Source of the DNA: Micromonospora sp. WMMA1947
GTDB lineage: Bacteria > Actinomycetota > Actinomycetes > Mycobacteriales > Micromonosporaceae
Direction of reading: 5' to 3'
DNA: 64,000 nt
Assembly: GCF_027497355.1 (NCBI RefSeq)
Contig: NZ_CP114909.1
Coordinates: 124,001-188,000 of the forward strand
This document shows positions 17,560-26,869 of this stretch, one piece after another; within the stretch, counting starts at the first letter, position 1, and each line of letters starts with the position of its first letter. The translations under genes and the position numbers were made by a program. The notes under the pieces are model-generated. The model ran no database searches. It was not told the DNA's origin and worked only from the letters and a program-made list of their open reading frames with translations.

Positions 17560-18695
17560 CGGGCGCTCCCCAGGGCGGTCAGCGGGTCGACGGAGGTGAT
17601 GCGGCGGATGGCCAGAGCGGCGCCGAGGGCGCCGAGGACGACGATCACGGCCGCGGGAAGGAGGACGGTCACCGGGGTGAGGAGGAACGGCACCGTGGAC
17701 CCGGCGACGAGGGCGCCGAGTGCGGCGGCGATGCCGGTGCCGAGCAGGGTGCCGCCGACGAGCAGGACGACGGCCTGTCCGAGGGCGTCCTTGAGGAGGT
17801 TGGCGGTGGGGGCGCCGAGTGCCTTGAGCACTGCGACGTCGCCGCTGCGCTGGATGGTCCAGACGGTGAAGAAGGCCCCGATGACGAGGGCGGAGATAAC
17901 GAACAGGAAGCCGCGCATCAGCTGCAGGGAGCCGTTCTCGGAGGTGTAGGAACCGATCGCGGACAGCGAGTCGGAGACGGAGACCGTCCTGGTGCCCGCC
18001 TGCCGGTCGGTGGCTCCCGGATCGGCCTCCGAGGTGGTGGTCAGGGCGACGACGGTGGCCGTCCGGCTGCCGTCACCGGTGCCGGTCGGAGGCGCGCTCT
18101 TCTGCCACACACCCAGGCTGATCCACACCACGGGGGTGTGGCTGAAGGAGGCGTCGCCCCGTACGGCCGCCACTGTCAGTCGCCGCCCGGCGAGGGTGAC
18201 GGAGTCGCCGGCCTGCACCCCGAGGTCGTCGGCGGCCTTGGTGGACAGCACCGCCGAGCGGTCGTCGATCCGGCCGCTGTCGGGAGCAAGGCGGGAGCCG
18301 GGCTGGACTCCGAAGGCGGAGACGCCGACGCTCCTGTTTCCGGCGGTGGCCCGCGTCGTGGTGATGCCCAGCGGCTCGGCGCCGATGACTCCGGGGGCAT
18401 CGGCCCACTGCTGCCACTGCTTCTCGGTGACCGTGGAGTTGGAGTACGACACGTCCTGGCCCTCGCCGGGCGCCTGGAAGGCGATCCTGTCGGCGGGCAG
18501 GCCGGTGATGGCGGAGATGTTCTGCTGGCCCAGTCCAGCCGTCAACCCGGACAGCAGCCCGACCAGCAGGGTGATCAACACGATGACGGTCCCCATCAGG
18601 GCGAAGCGCCCCTTGGCGAACTTCAGGTCTCTCCAGGCGACGAACACGGCCTCGGCCTGTCCTTTCCGGCGGTGGTAGCGGTACGACTCCACCAT
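17556..18695 (-). CDS. ABC transporter permease (FtsX/DevC type)
   Basis: This is a 379-residue permease: one helix near residues 35-55 (FALMGTVIVLITLLVGLL), a large external domain (about 60-240), then three helices with an FtsX fold near 255-370. ATG 18695 is proposed; an in-frame GTG at 18647 (VFVAWRDLKFAKGRF...) matches the usual start of this family and is a credible alternative. Its stop overlaps the ATPase start. The gene is divergent from a histidine kinase with a 124-base intergenic region. Confidence 0.85.
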   Translation of the reverse strand: MVESYRYHRRKGQAEAVFVAWRDLKFAKGRFALMGTVIVLITLLVGLLSGLTAGLGQQNISAITGLPADRIAFQAPGEGQDVSYSNSTVTEKQWQQWADAPGVIGAEPLGITTTRATAGNRSVGVSAFGVQPGSRLAPDSGRIDDRSAVLSTKAADDLGVQAGDSVTLAGRRLTVAAVRGDASFSHTPVVWISLGVWQKSAPPTGTGDGSRTATVVALTTTSEADPGATDRQAGTRTVSVSDSLSAIGSYTSENGSLQLMRGFLFVISALVIGAFFTVWTIQRSGDVAVLKALGAPTANLLKDALGQAVVLLVGGTLLGTGIAAALGALVAGSTVPFLLTPVTVLLPAAVIVVLGALGAALAIRRITSVDPLTALGSAR

Positions 18696-18819
18696 CGCCG
18701 CCGGCGCCCGTGCCCGCGTCTGGCGCAGGGCGGCACTTCGCGGGCCGAAAGGCGGCGCCCGGGTTCCAACTTTCGATAGAGGCCCCCGGGCCGCCGGCCT
18801 CGGTAACGTGGGACGCACT

Positions 18820-20040
18820 GTGAGCACCGCTGCCCCTGCCCTGACCCCGACCACCCGAGCCCTGGCCTGGTCCCTGCACCTGCTGATCATCGGCCTGCTC
18901 GTCCTGGCCGCGGGCCGGGCGGTGGCCGACGACCGACCGCACGCCGGATCGATCGTCGCCGTGGCGGTGGCGTGCGGCCTGGCGTACGCCATCGGGCCGC
19001 TCCTCCCCCGCATCCGGCGCTCTCGGCGGGCCGCCGCGTGGTGGCTGGTCGCCGTCGGCGCCGCGTGGCTGGTGTTGCTGGGTCTGTCCCCCGACGCGAT
19101 CTGGGTGGCCTTCCCGCTGTACTTCCTCCAGCTCCACCTGCTGCCGCGCCGCGCCGGCCTGGCCGCCGTGATCGCCACCGCCGTGGCGGCCGTCGCCGGG
19201 TTCGTCGCCCACACCGGCTCCTTCACCCCGGCCACGGTGATCGGTCCCGCGCTCGGCGCCGCCGTCGCCGTCGGGGTGGTGTGGGGATACCAGGCCCTGT
19301 ATCGGGAGAGCGAACAGCGAAGGCAGCTGATCGAGGAACTCACCGCCACCCGGGCCGACCTGGCCCGGGCCGAGCACACCGCCGGCGTACTCGCCGAGCG
19401 CGAGCGTCTGGCCCGCGAGATCCACGACACCCTCGCCCAGGGCCTGTCCAGCATCCAGCTGCTGTTGCGCGCCGCCGAGCGCGCCCTGCCCGGCCGGCCC
19501 GATGCCGCCTCCGGTCACGTCGACGCGGCCCGTCAGGTCGCCGTGGACAACCTCGCCGAGGCCCGCCGCTTCGTCGCCGCACTCACCCCGCCCACCTTGG
19601 AAGGCACCACCCTGGCCGGCGCCCTGGAACGCCTGTGCACCACCACCAGCGGCCGCCACCGCCTCACCGCCCGCTTCCACCTCGTCGGCGACCCCGTGTC
19701 GCTGCCGACCGCCCATGAGGTGGCTCTCCTGCGTATCGCCCAGTCCACCCTCGCGAACACTGTCCGCCACGCCCAGGCCACGACGGCCGAGATCGCCCTC
19801 AGGTATCTCGGTGACCGCATCGCCCTGCACGTCGCCGACGACGGGCGCGGCTTCGACCCGGAACAGCTGCCCGCCCCTGATGTCGACGGCGGCGGCTTCG
19901 GCCTGGCGGCCATGCGCGCCCGCATGGCCGCCCTCGGCGGCACCCTGGCCGTCGCATCCGCGCCCGGCCAGGGCACCGCCGTGACCGCCGAGCTTCCCCT
20001 CACGCCGCCCACCAGGACCGAGCCCGAGGGCCGCCCGTGA
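18820..20040 (+). CDS. NarL-type sensor histidine kinase
   Basis: This membrane kinase of about 406 residues has four or five helices in the first ~150 residues, a short coiled coil, then the HisKA_3 phospho-acceptor region LAREIHDTLAQGLSSIQLLL and a HATPase_c domain with NTVRHAQA (N box), DDGRGFD (G1) and GFGLAAMRAR. A GTG at 18808 is also in frame; I prefer GTG 18820 because TAACGT at 18804-18809 looks like a -10 element, which would make the message leaderless. It overlaps the response regulator gene (GTGA) and is divergent from the ABC exporter it may control. Confidence 0.85.
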   Translation: MSTAAPALTPTTRALAWSLHLLIIGLLVLAAGRAVADDRPHAGSIVAVAVACGLAYAIGPLLPRIRRSRRAAAWWLVAVGAAWLVLLGLSPDAIWVAFPLYFLQLHLLPRRAGLAAVIATAVAAVAGFVAHTGSFTPATVIGPALGAAVAVGVVWGYQALYRESEQRRQLIEELTATRADLARAEHTAGVLAERERLAREIHDTLAQGLSSIQLLLRAAERALPGRPDAASGHVDAARQVAVDNLAEARRFVAALTPPTLEGTTLAGALERLCTTTSGRHRLTARFHLVGDPVSLPTAHEVALLRIAQSTLANTVRHAQATTAEIALRYLGDRIALHVADDGRGFDPEQLPAPDVDGGGFGLAAMRARMAALGGTLAVASAPGQGTAVTAELPLTPPTRTEPEGRP

Positions 20041-20675
20041 CCGACGACGTTCCCATCCGCCTCCTCCTGGCCGACGACCACCCGGTCGTACGGGCCGGAC
20101 TGCGCGCCGTGCTGGAAACCGAACCCGACCTGGTCGTCGTGGCCGAAGCCGCCACCGCCGAGGAGGCCGTCACCCGCGCCGCCGCGGGCGACATCGACGT
20201 CGTGCTGATGGACCTGCAGTTCGGGAAGGGCATGGGCGGTGCCGAAGCCACCGCCCGGATCACCGCCCGTCCGGAAGCGCCGCGCGTGCTGATCGTCACC
20301 ACGTACGACTCCGACGCCGACACCCTGCCCGCCATCGAGGCCGGCGCCACCGGCTACCTCCTCAAGGACGCCCCACCCGAGGATCTCGCCGCCGCCGTCC
20401 GCACCGCCGCCGCCGGACGCACCGCGCTGGCGCCCACCGTCGCGAACCGGCTGATGAACCGCCTGCGTACGCCGCGCACCACCCTGACCCGACGCGAGAC
20501 CGAGGTCATCGCCCTGGTCGCCGACGGTCTGTCGAACCACAGCATCGGCACCCGCCTCCACCTGACCGAAGGCACCGTCAAGTCCCACCTGGCCCGCATC
20601 TACGCCAAGCTCGGCGTCGAGTCGCGTACCGCCGCCGTCGCCACCGCCACCGAACTCGGCCTCATCCGCCGCTGA
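20037..20675 (+). CDS. NarL/LuxR-family response regulator
   Basis: The 212-residue product has a receiver domain with LLLADDHPVVRAGL, phospho-acceptor Asp in DVVLMDLQFG (about residue 59) and the GYLLKDAPPEDLA lysine segment, then a LuxR HTH with LTRRETEVIALVADG and HSIGTRLHLTEGTVKSHLAR. The GTG start overlaps the kinase stop. It likely acts on the divergent ABC transporter genes, an inference from location. Confidence 0.9.
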   Translation: MTDDVPIRLLLADDHPVVRAGLRAVLETEPDLVVVAEAATAEEAVTRAAAGDIDVVLMDLQFGKGMGGAEATARITARPEAPRVLIVTTYDSDADTLPAIEAGATGYLLKDAPPEDLAAAVRTAAAGRTALAPTVANRLMNRLRTPRTTLTRRETEVIALVADGLSNHSIGTRLHLTEGTVKSHLARIYAKLGVESRTAAVATATELGLIRR

Positions 20676-20860
20676 CCCCGTCAGGTGCGGGTCGTCACGG
20701 GCGGGTCCCGGCCTGTCCGGCGAGAGGGGTATCACCCGCGTGTTGGCCCGCGCCGGCGTGACCGTCCTGGACCGGGCCGACGAGGCGCTCGGCCTGATCC
20801 GGGCATGACACCCGGCTGCCGTCGGCCATCGAAGCCGTCTTGCCAGCGGCTGACAGGACG

Positions 20861-21502
20861 CTACGTCGTGAAGTAGGCGGCGCTCTCCGCGTCGGCCGGG
20901 TAGTAGGACTCGATCGCGATCTCGTCGATCGTGATGTCCATCGGGGTGCCGAACGTGGTGATGGTCGAGAACAGCCGCAGCTCCCGTCCACCGACACGAA
21001 GGATCATCGGTATCACGACGTCCGTTTCGATCCGCTGACCCGGCGTATCCTCCGGTTCGGGCGCCAGCAGCTCTTCGTAGAGTGCGGTGAGCTCAGGATC
21101 GGGAGCGGTGGCGAGCTGGCGTGAGATCCGGCTGCGGAACACCGCGCGCACGTCGGCCAGATTGACGACCAAGCGCCCGAACCCGCGCGGGTCCAGTCCC
21201 AGGCGTACCGCGCGGAGCACCCTCCGGACGGCGTCGTGGACGGCTGACAGCGCGTTGTGGTCGAGCGACCGCTCGGCGTACCGGGGTGCGAAGCCCCCGG
21301 CGAGCAGCAGCCGGTTGCGTTCACGCAGCGGCACGTGGAGCTGATCCGCGAGTCGAAGGATCATGTCGGGGCTCGGCTTGGACTTACCGGTCTCGACCAG
21401 GCTGACGTGACGAGCCGAGACGTCCGCAGCTATCGCGAGATCAAGTTGGCTGAGTCCCCGGCGCTGCCGCCACTGCCGCAGGATTTCCCCGACCGTGTGC
21501 AC
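20861..21502 (-). CDS. XRE/MmyB-family regulator with shortened ligand-binding domain
   Basis: The 213-residue protein begins with a clear HTH (LRQWRQRRGLSQLDLAIAAD) and continues into the MmyB-like domain with LLLAGGFAPRYAERSLD. Family members I know are about 270-290 residues and contain a PAS-like stretch (YPALVVDR...NRAA) after this point. Here VHDAVRRVL (residues 88-96) runs straight into RAVRLGLDPRGFGRLVVNLA, so roughly 40 residues are missing. The C-terminal FSTITTFGTPMDITIDEIAI is intact. It is divergent from a SnoaL-like gene, which may be its target, as is common for this family with small oxidoreductases. Confidence 0.78.
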   Translation of the reverse strand: MHTVGEILRQWRQRRGLSQLDLAIAADVSARHVSLVETGKSKPSPDMILRLADQLHVPLRERNRLLLAGGFAPRYAERSLDHNALSAVHDAVRRVLRAVRLGLDPRGFGRLVVNLADVRAVFRSRISRQLATAPDPELTALYEELLAPEPEDTPGQRIETDVVIPMILRVGGRELRLFSTITTFGTPMDITIDEIAIESYYPADAESAAYFTT

Positions 21503-21588
21503 GCTGATGGAGCGTACTCATCGTGGCGCCGGACGCCATGAAATCCGAGTTCATCGACAACCGGAGCGGTCACGCCAACACTGCATCC

Positions 21589-21978
21589 ATGACCACGGCG
21601 AACAAGAGCATCGTCCAACGGGCGCTGGCAGGACTGATCGAGGCGGGCGACGTCGATGCGCTCGCCCGGTTCCTGAGTGACGACTTCGTCCACCACAGGC
21701 CGGGTTCAACCACATCGACAAAGGTGGAGTGGCTCGCCGCCGTTCGCGCCGCGCTGGTACCGCTCGCCGGCATGCAGGTCGAGATCCATCAGGTGCTGGC
21801 CGACGGCGATCACGTCGTGATGTACTCGCGGCGCTGGCTTCCCGGCGAAGGACCGGAGATCGCGGTCGTCGACATCTGGCGGATCGACGACGGGCTGATC
21901 GCCGAGGCGTGGGAGATCATCGAGCCGGTGGCCCAGGTGACCGCCAACCTCGCGTGGTGGACGCCTGCTCAGCACTGA
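21589..21978 (+). CDS. SnoaL-like / NTF2-fold protein
   Basis: This is a 129-residue NTF2-like protein: NKSIVQRALAGLIEAGDVDA, the FVHHRPG and VEIHQVLADGDHVVMYSRRW strands, and VVDIWRIDDGLIAEAWEIIE. This fold serves as polyketide cyclase, isomerase or an unknown enzyme. The ATG at 21589 fits the usual domain edge; GTG 21523 and ATG 21538 are in-frame alternatives and no Shine-Dalgarno decides. It is divergent from the MmyB-type regulator, which may control it. Confidence 0.75.
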   Translation: MTTANKSIVQRALAGLIEAGDVDALARFLSDDFVHHRPGSTTSTKVEWLAAVRAALVPLAGMQVEIHQVLADGDHVVMYSRRWLPGEGPEIAVVDIWRIDDGLIAEAWEIIEPVAQVTANLAWWTPAQH

Positions 21979-22028
21979 CCGTGCGTGAGCCACCTGCGGT
22001 GCCGGATCGTGGCAAGCGGTTGGCAGCC

Positions 22029-22415
22029 TCACCGGGATTGAACGATCTGGATCGGGTTGCCGTCGGGGTCGGCGGTCCACGCGATCAGTAGCCGGTCGAG
22101 CCATACGTGTGGAGGTGCGAGAGCGGGTGCTCCGTCTGCGACCAGGCCCTCGTAGGCCGCTGTGGTGTCATCGGTCCAGAGGACGACCGCGACGCGCTGG
22201 CCTTCGGCGACCGGGTCCAAGCCGTGGTCCTCGCGGGTGGAGGCCACCGAGGCGATCCCGATCTTGTATCCGTCGAGGACGAGATCGATGTGAATCGGTT
22301 CGCCGTCGGTCGGTACCCGGAAGGTCTCCCGGAATCCCAGCCGGGTGTAGAAGGCGGCCGCCCGAGCGGGGTCGTCGCTGAAGAGAATCACCTGGGGACT
22401 GCGGAAGGTCCACAT
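22029..22415 (-). CDS. VOC-family (glyoxalase/bleomycin resistance) protein
   Basis: This 128-residue single VOC domain begins MWTFRSPQVILFSDDPARAA with FYTRLGFRETFRV and ends WTADPDGNPIQIVQ, the usual beta-alpha-beta-beta-beta repeat pattern. Possible metal ligands include His42, but not all canonical positions are clear. The function could be lyase, isomerase or drug binding. It stands alone. Confidence 0.8.
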   Translation of the reverse strand: MWTFRSPQVILFSDDPARAAAFYTRLGFRETFRVPTDGEPIHIDLVLDGYKIGIASVASTREDHGLDPVAEGQRVAVVLWTDDTTAAYEGLVADGAPALAPPHVWLDRLLIAWTADPDGNPIQIVQSR

Positions 22416-22800
22416 GCCGCGAGCCTATTGGGCGACGTACGCGGGACGCGCTTCGTCCATGACCGTGTCCGCACGGGCTGCTGGTCGCTGGTGGGATGGA
22501 TCCCCCTGCGTCGCCTGTCAGGGCTGCGGGGCCGTGGTCGCCTGGCGGGCCGACGACTGCGGGGTGGCGCAGGAACTGCGCTTCCATCCAGCGATGGTTG
22601 TCCGCGAGTTGTGTGACGACGGCCCAGGCCGGGGCGTCGACCCTTTCGCGCTGATCGCTGACTGGGACCGCCCCGCGCCCGACACCAGACGACACCGCTG
22701 GATGCCCGAGCCGACCCGCCCTCGTCCCGAACTCGTCGCCACCCGCTGGGGCGGCCGAGGCGTGCGGGACGCTCTCTTCCGGGACGATCCGCCGGCCTGA
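22414..22800 (+). CDS. Hypothetical protein, doubtful
   Basis: An open frame of up to 128 codons fills the stretch between the VOC gene and the WYL regulator. It has a CxxCxGC motif (CVACQGCG) and a C-terminal half that looks coding (WDRPAPDTRRHRWMPEP). Third-position GC is lower than in neighbours, the minus strand is also open, and no start site is convincing. It could be a degenerate gene or only the 3' part may be real. Confidence 0.3.
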   Translation: MPRAYWATYAGRASSMTVSARAAGRWWDGSPCVACQGCGAVVAWRADDCGVAQELRFHPAMVVRELCDDGPGRGVDPFALIADWDRPAPDTRRHRWMPEPTRPRPELVATRWGGRGVRDALFRDDPPA

Positions 22801-22831
22801 CCCGGCCGCGCCTGACCACCTCTGCCGCCCC

Positions 22832-23782
22832 TCAGGCGTCGGCGAGCAGCCGGTTGGCCAGGGCCCGTACCTCGTCCTTGAGTTCGTCCGGCCGGTCGAT
22901 CGTGAACGGCCAGCCGAGCCCGGCGAGCATCTGCGCCGCACCGTCGAGCCGTTCGGCTCGGGCGGTGAGGCGCACTCCGCCTGGAACCTCGGTGAGCGTG
23001 CCGACCGACTGCGGAATCCGTCGCTGCGCCTGCGCCAGGCTGGTGTGCAGCACCACGGAGATGTCGTGCGCGTACGGCACTGCTGCCAGCCCGGTGAGGA
23101 CCTGCGTGGTGGGATCGAAGCCGGCCGGGATGTCGAACCTGCCCGGCATGGGGTGGGCTGTTCCGATTCGGTCGAGCCGGAATGTCCGTACGGCCCGGCG
23201 GTTGTGGTCGTGGCCGGTGACGTACCACCGGCCGGCGTGGAAGACCAGCCCGTACGGGTCGAGCCGGCGCTCGCCGGACCGGCCGCGCCAGGTGGTGTAG
23301 GTGATGTGCACCGGTTGCTGATGTCGGGCCGCGTCCGCGAGCACCAGCAGCACCTCGATGCCGGGCGGGGCGGTCGTGCGGACCCGTGCGGTGAAGTCCA
23401 CGGTCTCCAGCAGCGAATCGATCCGCCGGGCGAGAACGGCCGGCAGCACCCGGCGGATCTTCGCGGTCGCGCTCTCGGCGGCCGCGCCTTCGGCGGTCAC
23501 CAGCCCGGCCCGGCCGGCGGCCACGAGCCCGAGCATGACGGCGACCGCCTCCTCGTCGGTGAGCATGAGTGGCGGCAGCTTGTACCCGGGCGCGAGCCGG
23601 TATCCGCCGTAGCGACCGCGCCGGGCTTCGACCGGGATGCCCAGGTCGGCGAGATGCGCGGCGTATCGGCGGACCGTGCGCTCGTCGACGCCCAGCCGAC
23701 CGGCCAGGTCCGTGACGGTGAAGTCGCCGCCGGCCTGGAGGATCTCCAGCAACGCCAGTACGCGCGCGGTCGGCCGGGTCAC
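22832..23782 (-). CDS. YafY-type regulator (HTH_11 plus WYL domain)
   Basis: This is a 316-residue regulator. The N-terminal HTH is RVLALLEILQAGGDFTVTDL through DERTVRRYAAHL, followed by the RRGRYGGYRLAPGYKLPPLM linker of this family. The WYL domain has RLDPYGLVFHAGRWYVTGHD and a C-terminal WCX-like extension. GTG 23782 has AGGA four bases upstream. It is divergent from an alpha/beta hydrolase gene 58 bases away and probably represses it, the usual arrangement for these regulators and small enzymes. Confidence 0.87.
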   Translation of the reverse strand: MTRPTARVLALLEILQAGGDFTVTDLAGRLGVDERTVRRYAAHLADLGIPVEARRGRYGGYRLAPGYKLPPLMLTDEEAVAVMLGLVAAGRAGLVTAEGAAAESATAKIRRVLPAVLARRIDSLLETVDFTARVRTTAPPGIEVLLVLADAARHQQPVHITYTTWRGRSGERRLDPYGLVFHAGRWYVTGHDHNRRAVRTFRLDRIGTAHPMPGRFDIPAGFDPTTQVLTGLAAVPYAHDISVVLHTSLAQAQRRIPQSVGTLTEVPGGVRLTARAERLDGAAQMLAGLGWPFTIDRPDELKDEVRALANRLLADA

Positions 23783-23840
23783 AAATTCCTACTTCCAATC
23801 CGGGCGGAACCTGTCCGGTATTGATCGTAGCGTGTCGTGC

Positions 23841-24584
23841 ATGACGACCTTCGTACTGGTTCCCGGGTTCTGGCTCGGCGCATGGGCCTGGCGCCCCGTC
23901 ACCGCCGCCCTGCGCGCGCACGGCCACGAGGTGTACCCGCTGAGCCTGACCGGCCTGGGCGAGCGCGCCCACCTGGCCCGCCCGGACACCGACCTCGACG
24001 TCCACGTCACCGACGTGGTCAACCTGCTTCGCTACGAGGACCTGCACGACGTGGTTCTCGTCGGGCACAGCTACGCCGGCGCGGTCGTGACGACAGCCGT
24101 TGCCGACCGCATGACCGACCGCGTCGCCCAACTGGTCTTCGTCGACACCGGCCCACTGCCCGACGGGGCGGCGAACGAGGACTTCAGCCCACCGCAGGAG
24201 CGTGAACGCAACGCGTCAGTGGTCGCCGAGCACGGCGATGGCTGGCGGCTGCCGCCCCCGCCGTGGCGCCTGCTGGCGGCAGGAGCAGCAGACGTGGACG
24301 AATCGGTCGTCGCGTTGCTCGATGAGCGGTCGGTGGCCCAACCATGGGCGACTGCCACCGCCCCGGTGCGGCTCAGCGGGGCGTGGGAGAAGCTGCCCCG
24401 CCTCGGCGTGCTGTCGAGCTTCACCGCCGAGCAGGCACGCGAGATGGCCGCCACCATGCCGCTGTGCCGGCACATGGCCGGCGATTCGTGGCGGTACGAG
24501 GAACTGCCGACATGGCACTGGCCGATGCTCAGCCGGCCGGCCGAGCTGGCCCGGATCCTGCACGAAGCCAGGCCGACGGCATAG
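23841..24584 (+). CDS. Alpha/beta hydrolase
   Basis: The 247-residue hydrolase has the oxyanion segment LVPGFWLGAWAWRPV (about 5-19), the nucleophile elbow VGHSYAGAVV (Ser near 77), and a C-terminal region with HWPMLSRPAELARIL where the catalytic His lies. It belongs to the salicylate-esterase/MenH-like actinobacterial esterases. ATG 23841 begins the conserved MTTFVLVPG. Divergent from the WYL regulator. Confidence 0.85.
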   Translation: MTTFVLVPGFWLGAWAWRPVTAALRAHGHEVYPLSLTGLGERAHLARPDTDLDVHVTDVVNLLRYEDLHDVVLVGHSYAGAVVTTAVADRMTDRVAQLVFVDTGPLPDGAANEDFSPPQERERNASVVAEHGDGWRLPPPPWRLLAAGAADVDESVVALLDERSVAQPWATATAPVRLSGAWEKLPRLGVLSSFTAEQAREMAATMPLCRHMAGDSWRYEELPTWHWPMLSRPAELARILHEARPTA

Positions 24585-24670
24585 CCCGCGGTGCCCGGGC
24601 GACCGTACCCAGGTCACCTGGGCACCGGTACGGGGGAACCATCGGGTGGGTCCAGGTCCCTTAATGGGGT

Positions 24671-24997
24671 ATGGGCTTGCTTCGCAGGGCGGAACCCGCC
24701 GGCTACGAGGACTTCGTCGCCGGCCGGTACCGCGAGATCGTTCGGTTCGGCGTGCTGCTGACCGGTGACGGCCGGCTGGGCGAGGACCTCGCCCAGGAGG
24801 GTCTGATCGCGGCCTACCGGTCGTGGCACCGGTTGGGCGTGCCGGAGGGGCGACCGGAGGCGTACGTCCGGCAGGTGATGGTCCGTGCCGCGATGCGGGC
24901 CAGGCGCCGGCGCTGGCGCGACGAGGTACCGACCGGGGAGCTGCCGGACGCGTCCCGTGGTGGGTTCGCGGATCAGTCGGACCTCAGCGTGCGAGCA
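24671..24997 (+). pseudogene. SigE-family ECF sigma factor lacking region 4
   Basis: The first 109 residues match a SigE-family sigma factor: YEDFVAGRYREIVRFGVLLT (region 2.1), LGEDLAQEGLIAAYRSWHRL (2.2-2.3), and PEAYVRQVMVRAAMRARRRR (2.4). After DQSDLSVRA, where region 4 with its HTH should follow, the frame continues as unrelated Gly/Pro-rich residues to a stop at 25111 and overlaps the 3' end of the convergent dioxygenase gene. Without region 4 it cannot recognise a -35 element, so I call it a truncated remnant. The breakpoint lies at about 24998-25017. Confidence 0.75.
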
Positions 24998-25017
24998 TTC
25001 GCCCAGCCGGCACCTGC

Positions 25018-25899
25018 TCAGATGTTGGAGCCGTCCGGCGGCACCCCGGGCGGTGGCTGCGGGGCTCCGCCCCGGCCGGCAGCCGGCGGACAGGACATGC
25101 CCAGGGTGTAGGCCGTCATGGACAACGAGCCGTAGGCGTAGCCGTCGACGAGGACCCCGGTGTCGGGGTTGTCCGTGGCGGCGGCCAGACCGGCGAGATA
25201 CAACGCGGGGATGAAGTGATCCGGTGTCGGTACCGCACGGCGGAAGTCCCCGTGCGCGTCGAGGGTCGCGTACTCGCCCGGGTCGGTCAACATCCGGGCC
25301 TTGGCGTCCTCGTCGAAGCGTCGCGCCCAGTCGAAGCCGTCGTCGGCCAGCGCCCAGTCCATGCCGCGCAGGTTGTGCACGACGTTGCCGCTCGCCACGA
25401 TCAGCACGCCGCGCCGACGCAGTGGAGCGAGCCGGGCGCCGAGTTGCAGGTGGTAGTCCAACGGCTTGTCGGCGTTGATGCTGAGCTGGACGACGGGAAT
25501 CGTCGCGTCCGGAAAGGCGTGCAAAAGCACCGACCAGGTGCCGTGGTCGATGCCCCAACTGTCGACGTCCGCCCCGACCCAGGTCGGATGGACGACGTCA
25601 CTGACCTCCTCAGCCAGCTCGGGCAGCCCCGGCGCCGGGTACTGCACCTCGAACAGCTCCTGCGGAAACCCGTAGAAGTCGTGAATGGTCCGCGGCCGGG
25701 GCATCGCGGTGACGGCCGTGGCGTTGATGTACCAATGGGCGCTGATGACCAGGATCGCGCGGGGGCGCGGCACCGCGGCGCCGAAGGCTTTCCACGCGGA
25801 GGTGTACCGGTTGACCTCGAGGGCGTTCATCGGGTTGCCGTGGCCCAGGAACGCCGCGGGCATCAAGACATCCAAGCCCGGATGTACGTCTGAAGGCAC
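25018..25899 (-). CDS. DODA-type extradiol ring-opening dioxygenase (LigB/YgiD family)
   Basis: This is a 293-residue class III extradiol dioxygenase. It has [13 protein letters not shown] (metal His), [13 protein letters not shown] (second His), [14 protein letters not shown] and [13 protein letters not shown] (third conserved His), as in YgiD and plant DOPA dioxygenase. A non-haem metal centre and cleavage of a catechol ring are expected. GTG 25899 is supported by GGGAGGG about eight bases upstream; an internal ATG at residue 13 is the alternative. The last ~30 residues are Gly/Pro-rich and unusual. Its 3' end lies where the sigma factor gene is cut. Confidence 0.85.
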   Translation of the reverse strand: MPSDVHPGLDVLMPAAFLGHGNPMNALEVNRYTSAWKAFGAAVPRPRAILVISAHWYINATAVTAMPRPRTIHDFYGFPQELFEVQYPAPGLPELAEEVSDVVHPTWVGADVDSWGIDHGTWSVLLHAFPDATIPVVQLSINADKPLDYHLQLGARLAPLRRRGVLIVASGNVVHNLRGMDWALADDGFDWARRFDEDAKARMLTDPGEYATLDAHGDFRRAVPTPDHFIPALYLAGLAAATDNPDTGVLVDGYAYGSLSMTAYTLGMSCPPAAGRGGAPQPPPGVPPDGSNI

Positions 25900-26140
25900 G
25901 TGAGCTTCCCTCCCTGGAGGACCCGTTCGTACGGCACGGCCTGCCGGACCTGAATGTCACGATAGTGCCGCCCGGCAGCGGTTCCGGCCTGAATCACGCT
26001 CCTCGGCGGATCGGAGATCGGGTCTCCCGGGCGTCAATGCCGATCGGGTCGCAGACGATCACCCTGCCCGCCTCCTGGATCGGTCCGGCACGGGCCGCCC
26101 GGGGTGGATGTGAGGGAAGGTGGTCCTGACCATCACCGGT

Positions 26141-26581
26141 TCACGCTGGAGACAGGCGAACTGACATTGGAATTCTGACCCGGTCCACCAACCAGATGGC
26201 GGCCGCCGGGGCGGCGAACACGGTGGCGAACACAGCGGCCGTGGCCGCGCCGACGCCAATCCAGGCGATGGTGGAAAGCCCTTGCACGTAGCCGATCTCT
26301 TCGGAGGAGATGCCGATGGCGGGCGCCATCAGGAACGCCGTCCCAAGCGCTGCGGCGATCCAGCGCCACCACCGCGTCGTGATCGCGGCCGTCAGCGCAG
26401 CCGGTGCCACAGCGGCGACGTAGATAACCGCGATGAAGAACGTCCCCGTCCAACTGAACCTGGGCTCACCGTCGGCCGCGAGCGTCATGAGTCGCATGAA
26501 CAGTCGCGACAACGCACCCAGAACGAGACCGGAAACGAGCGCACCGGCAACCGCACTGGCCAGAACCTTGATCGCACGCAT
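26141..26581 (-). CDS. Four-helix membrane protein of unknown function
   Basis: The 146-residue product has four predicted membrane helices (about 6-28, 45-67, 73-90 and 100-130), and a basic loop LSRLFMRLMTL after the first. No family is recognised. It stands alone; 240 bases upstream of the dioxygenase start and 288 bases before the next gene hold nothing else I can name. Confidence 0.6.
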   Translation of the reverse strand: MRAIKVLASAVAGALVSGLVLGALSRLFMRLMTLAADGEPRFSWTGTFFIAVIYVAAVAPAALTAAITTRWWRWIAAALGTAFLMAPAIGISSEEIGYVQGLSTIAWIGVGAATAAVFATVFAAPAAAIWLVDRVRIPMSVRLSPA

Positions 26582-26869
26582 GAAGCCGGAGGATAGGCAG
26601 CTGAACGGGCTGCAACCAGAGCATGGTCAACTTCCCGACCGGTGACCCGTGTCCCGGTCGGTGGACACCGGGCCCCACCGATCCCGCCAGGTCATCAGGC
26701 CCTTCGGGACATGCGCCGAAGGTGATCACGGGGAACTGATGCGGGGCGCCGCTTCCTCGCCTAGGCTGCGTCACGTATGCATCGATCGTGGTCGATGACA
26801 TTGCCAGTGGCCGGGGCCGGTCCGGGCAACCACGGGCTTCACCTTCACTGATACCGATTGGAGTACCCG

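Noticed and set aside
20703..20808. Frame reading ...GITRVLARAGVTVLDRADEAL... ending at TGA 20806-20808 between a response regulator and an XRE gene
   Set aside because: It looks coding but has no start or domain; probably a C-terminal scrap of an unknown gene. Too little to name.
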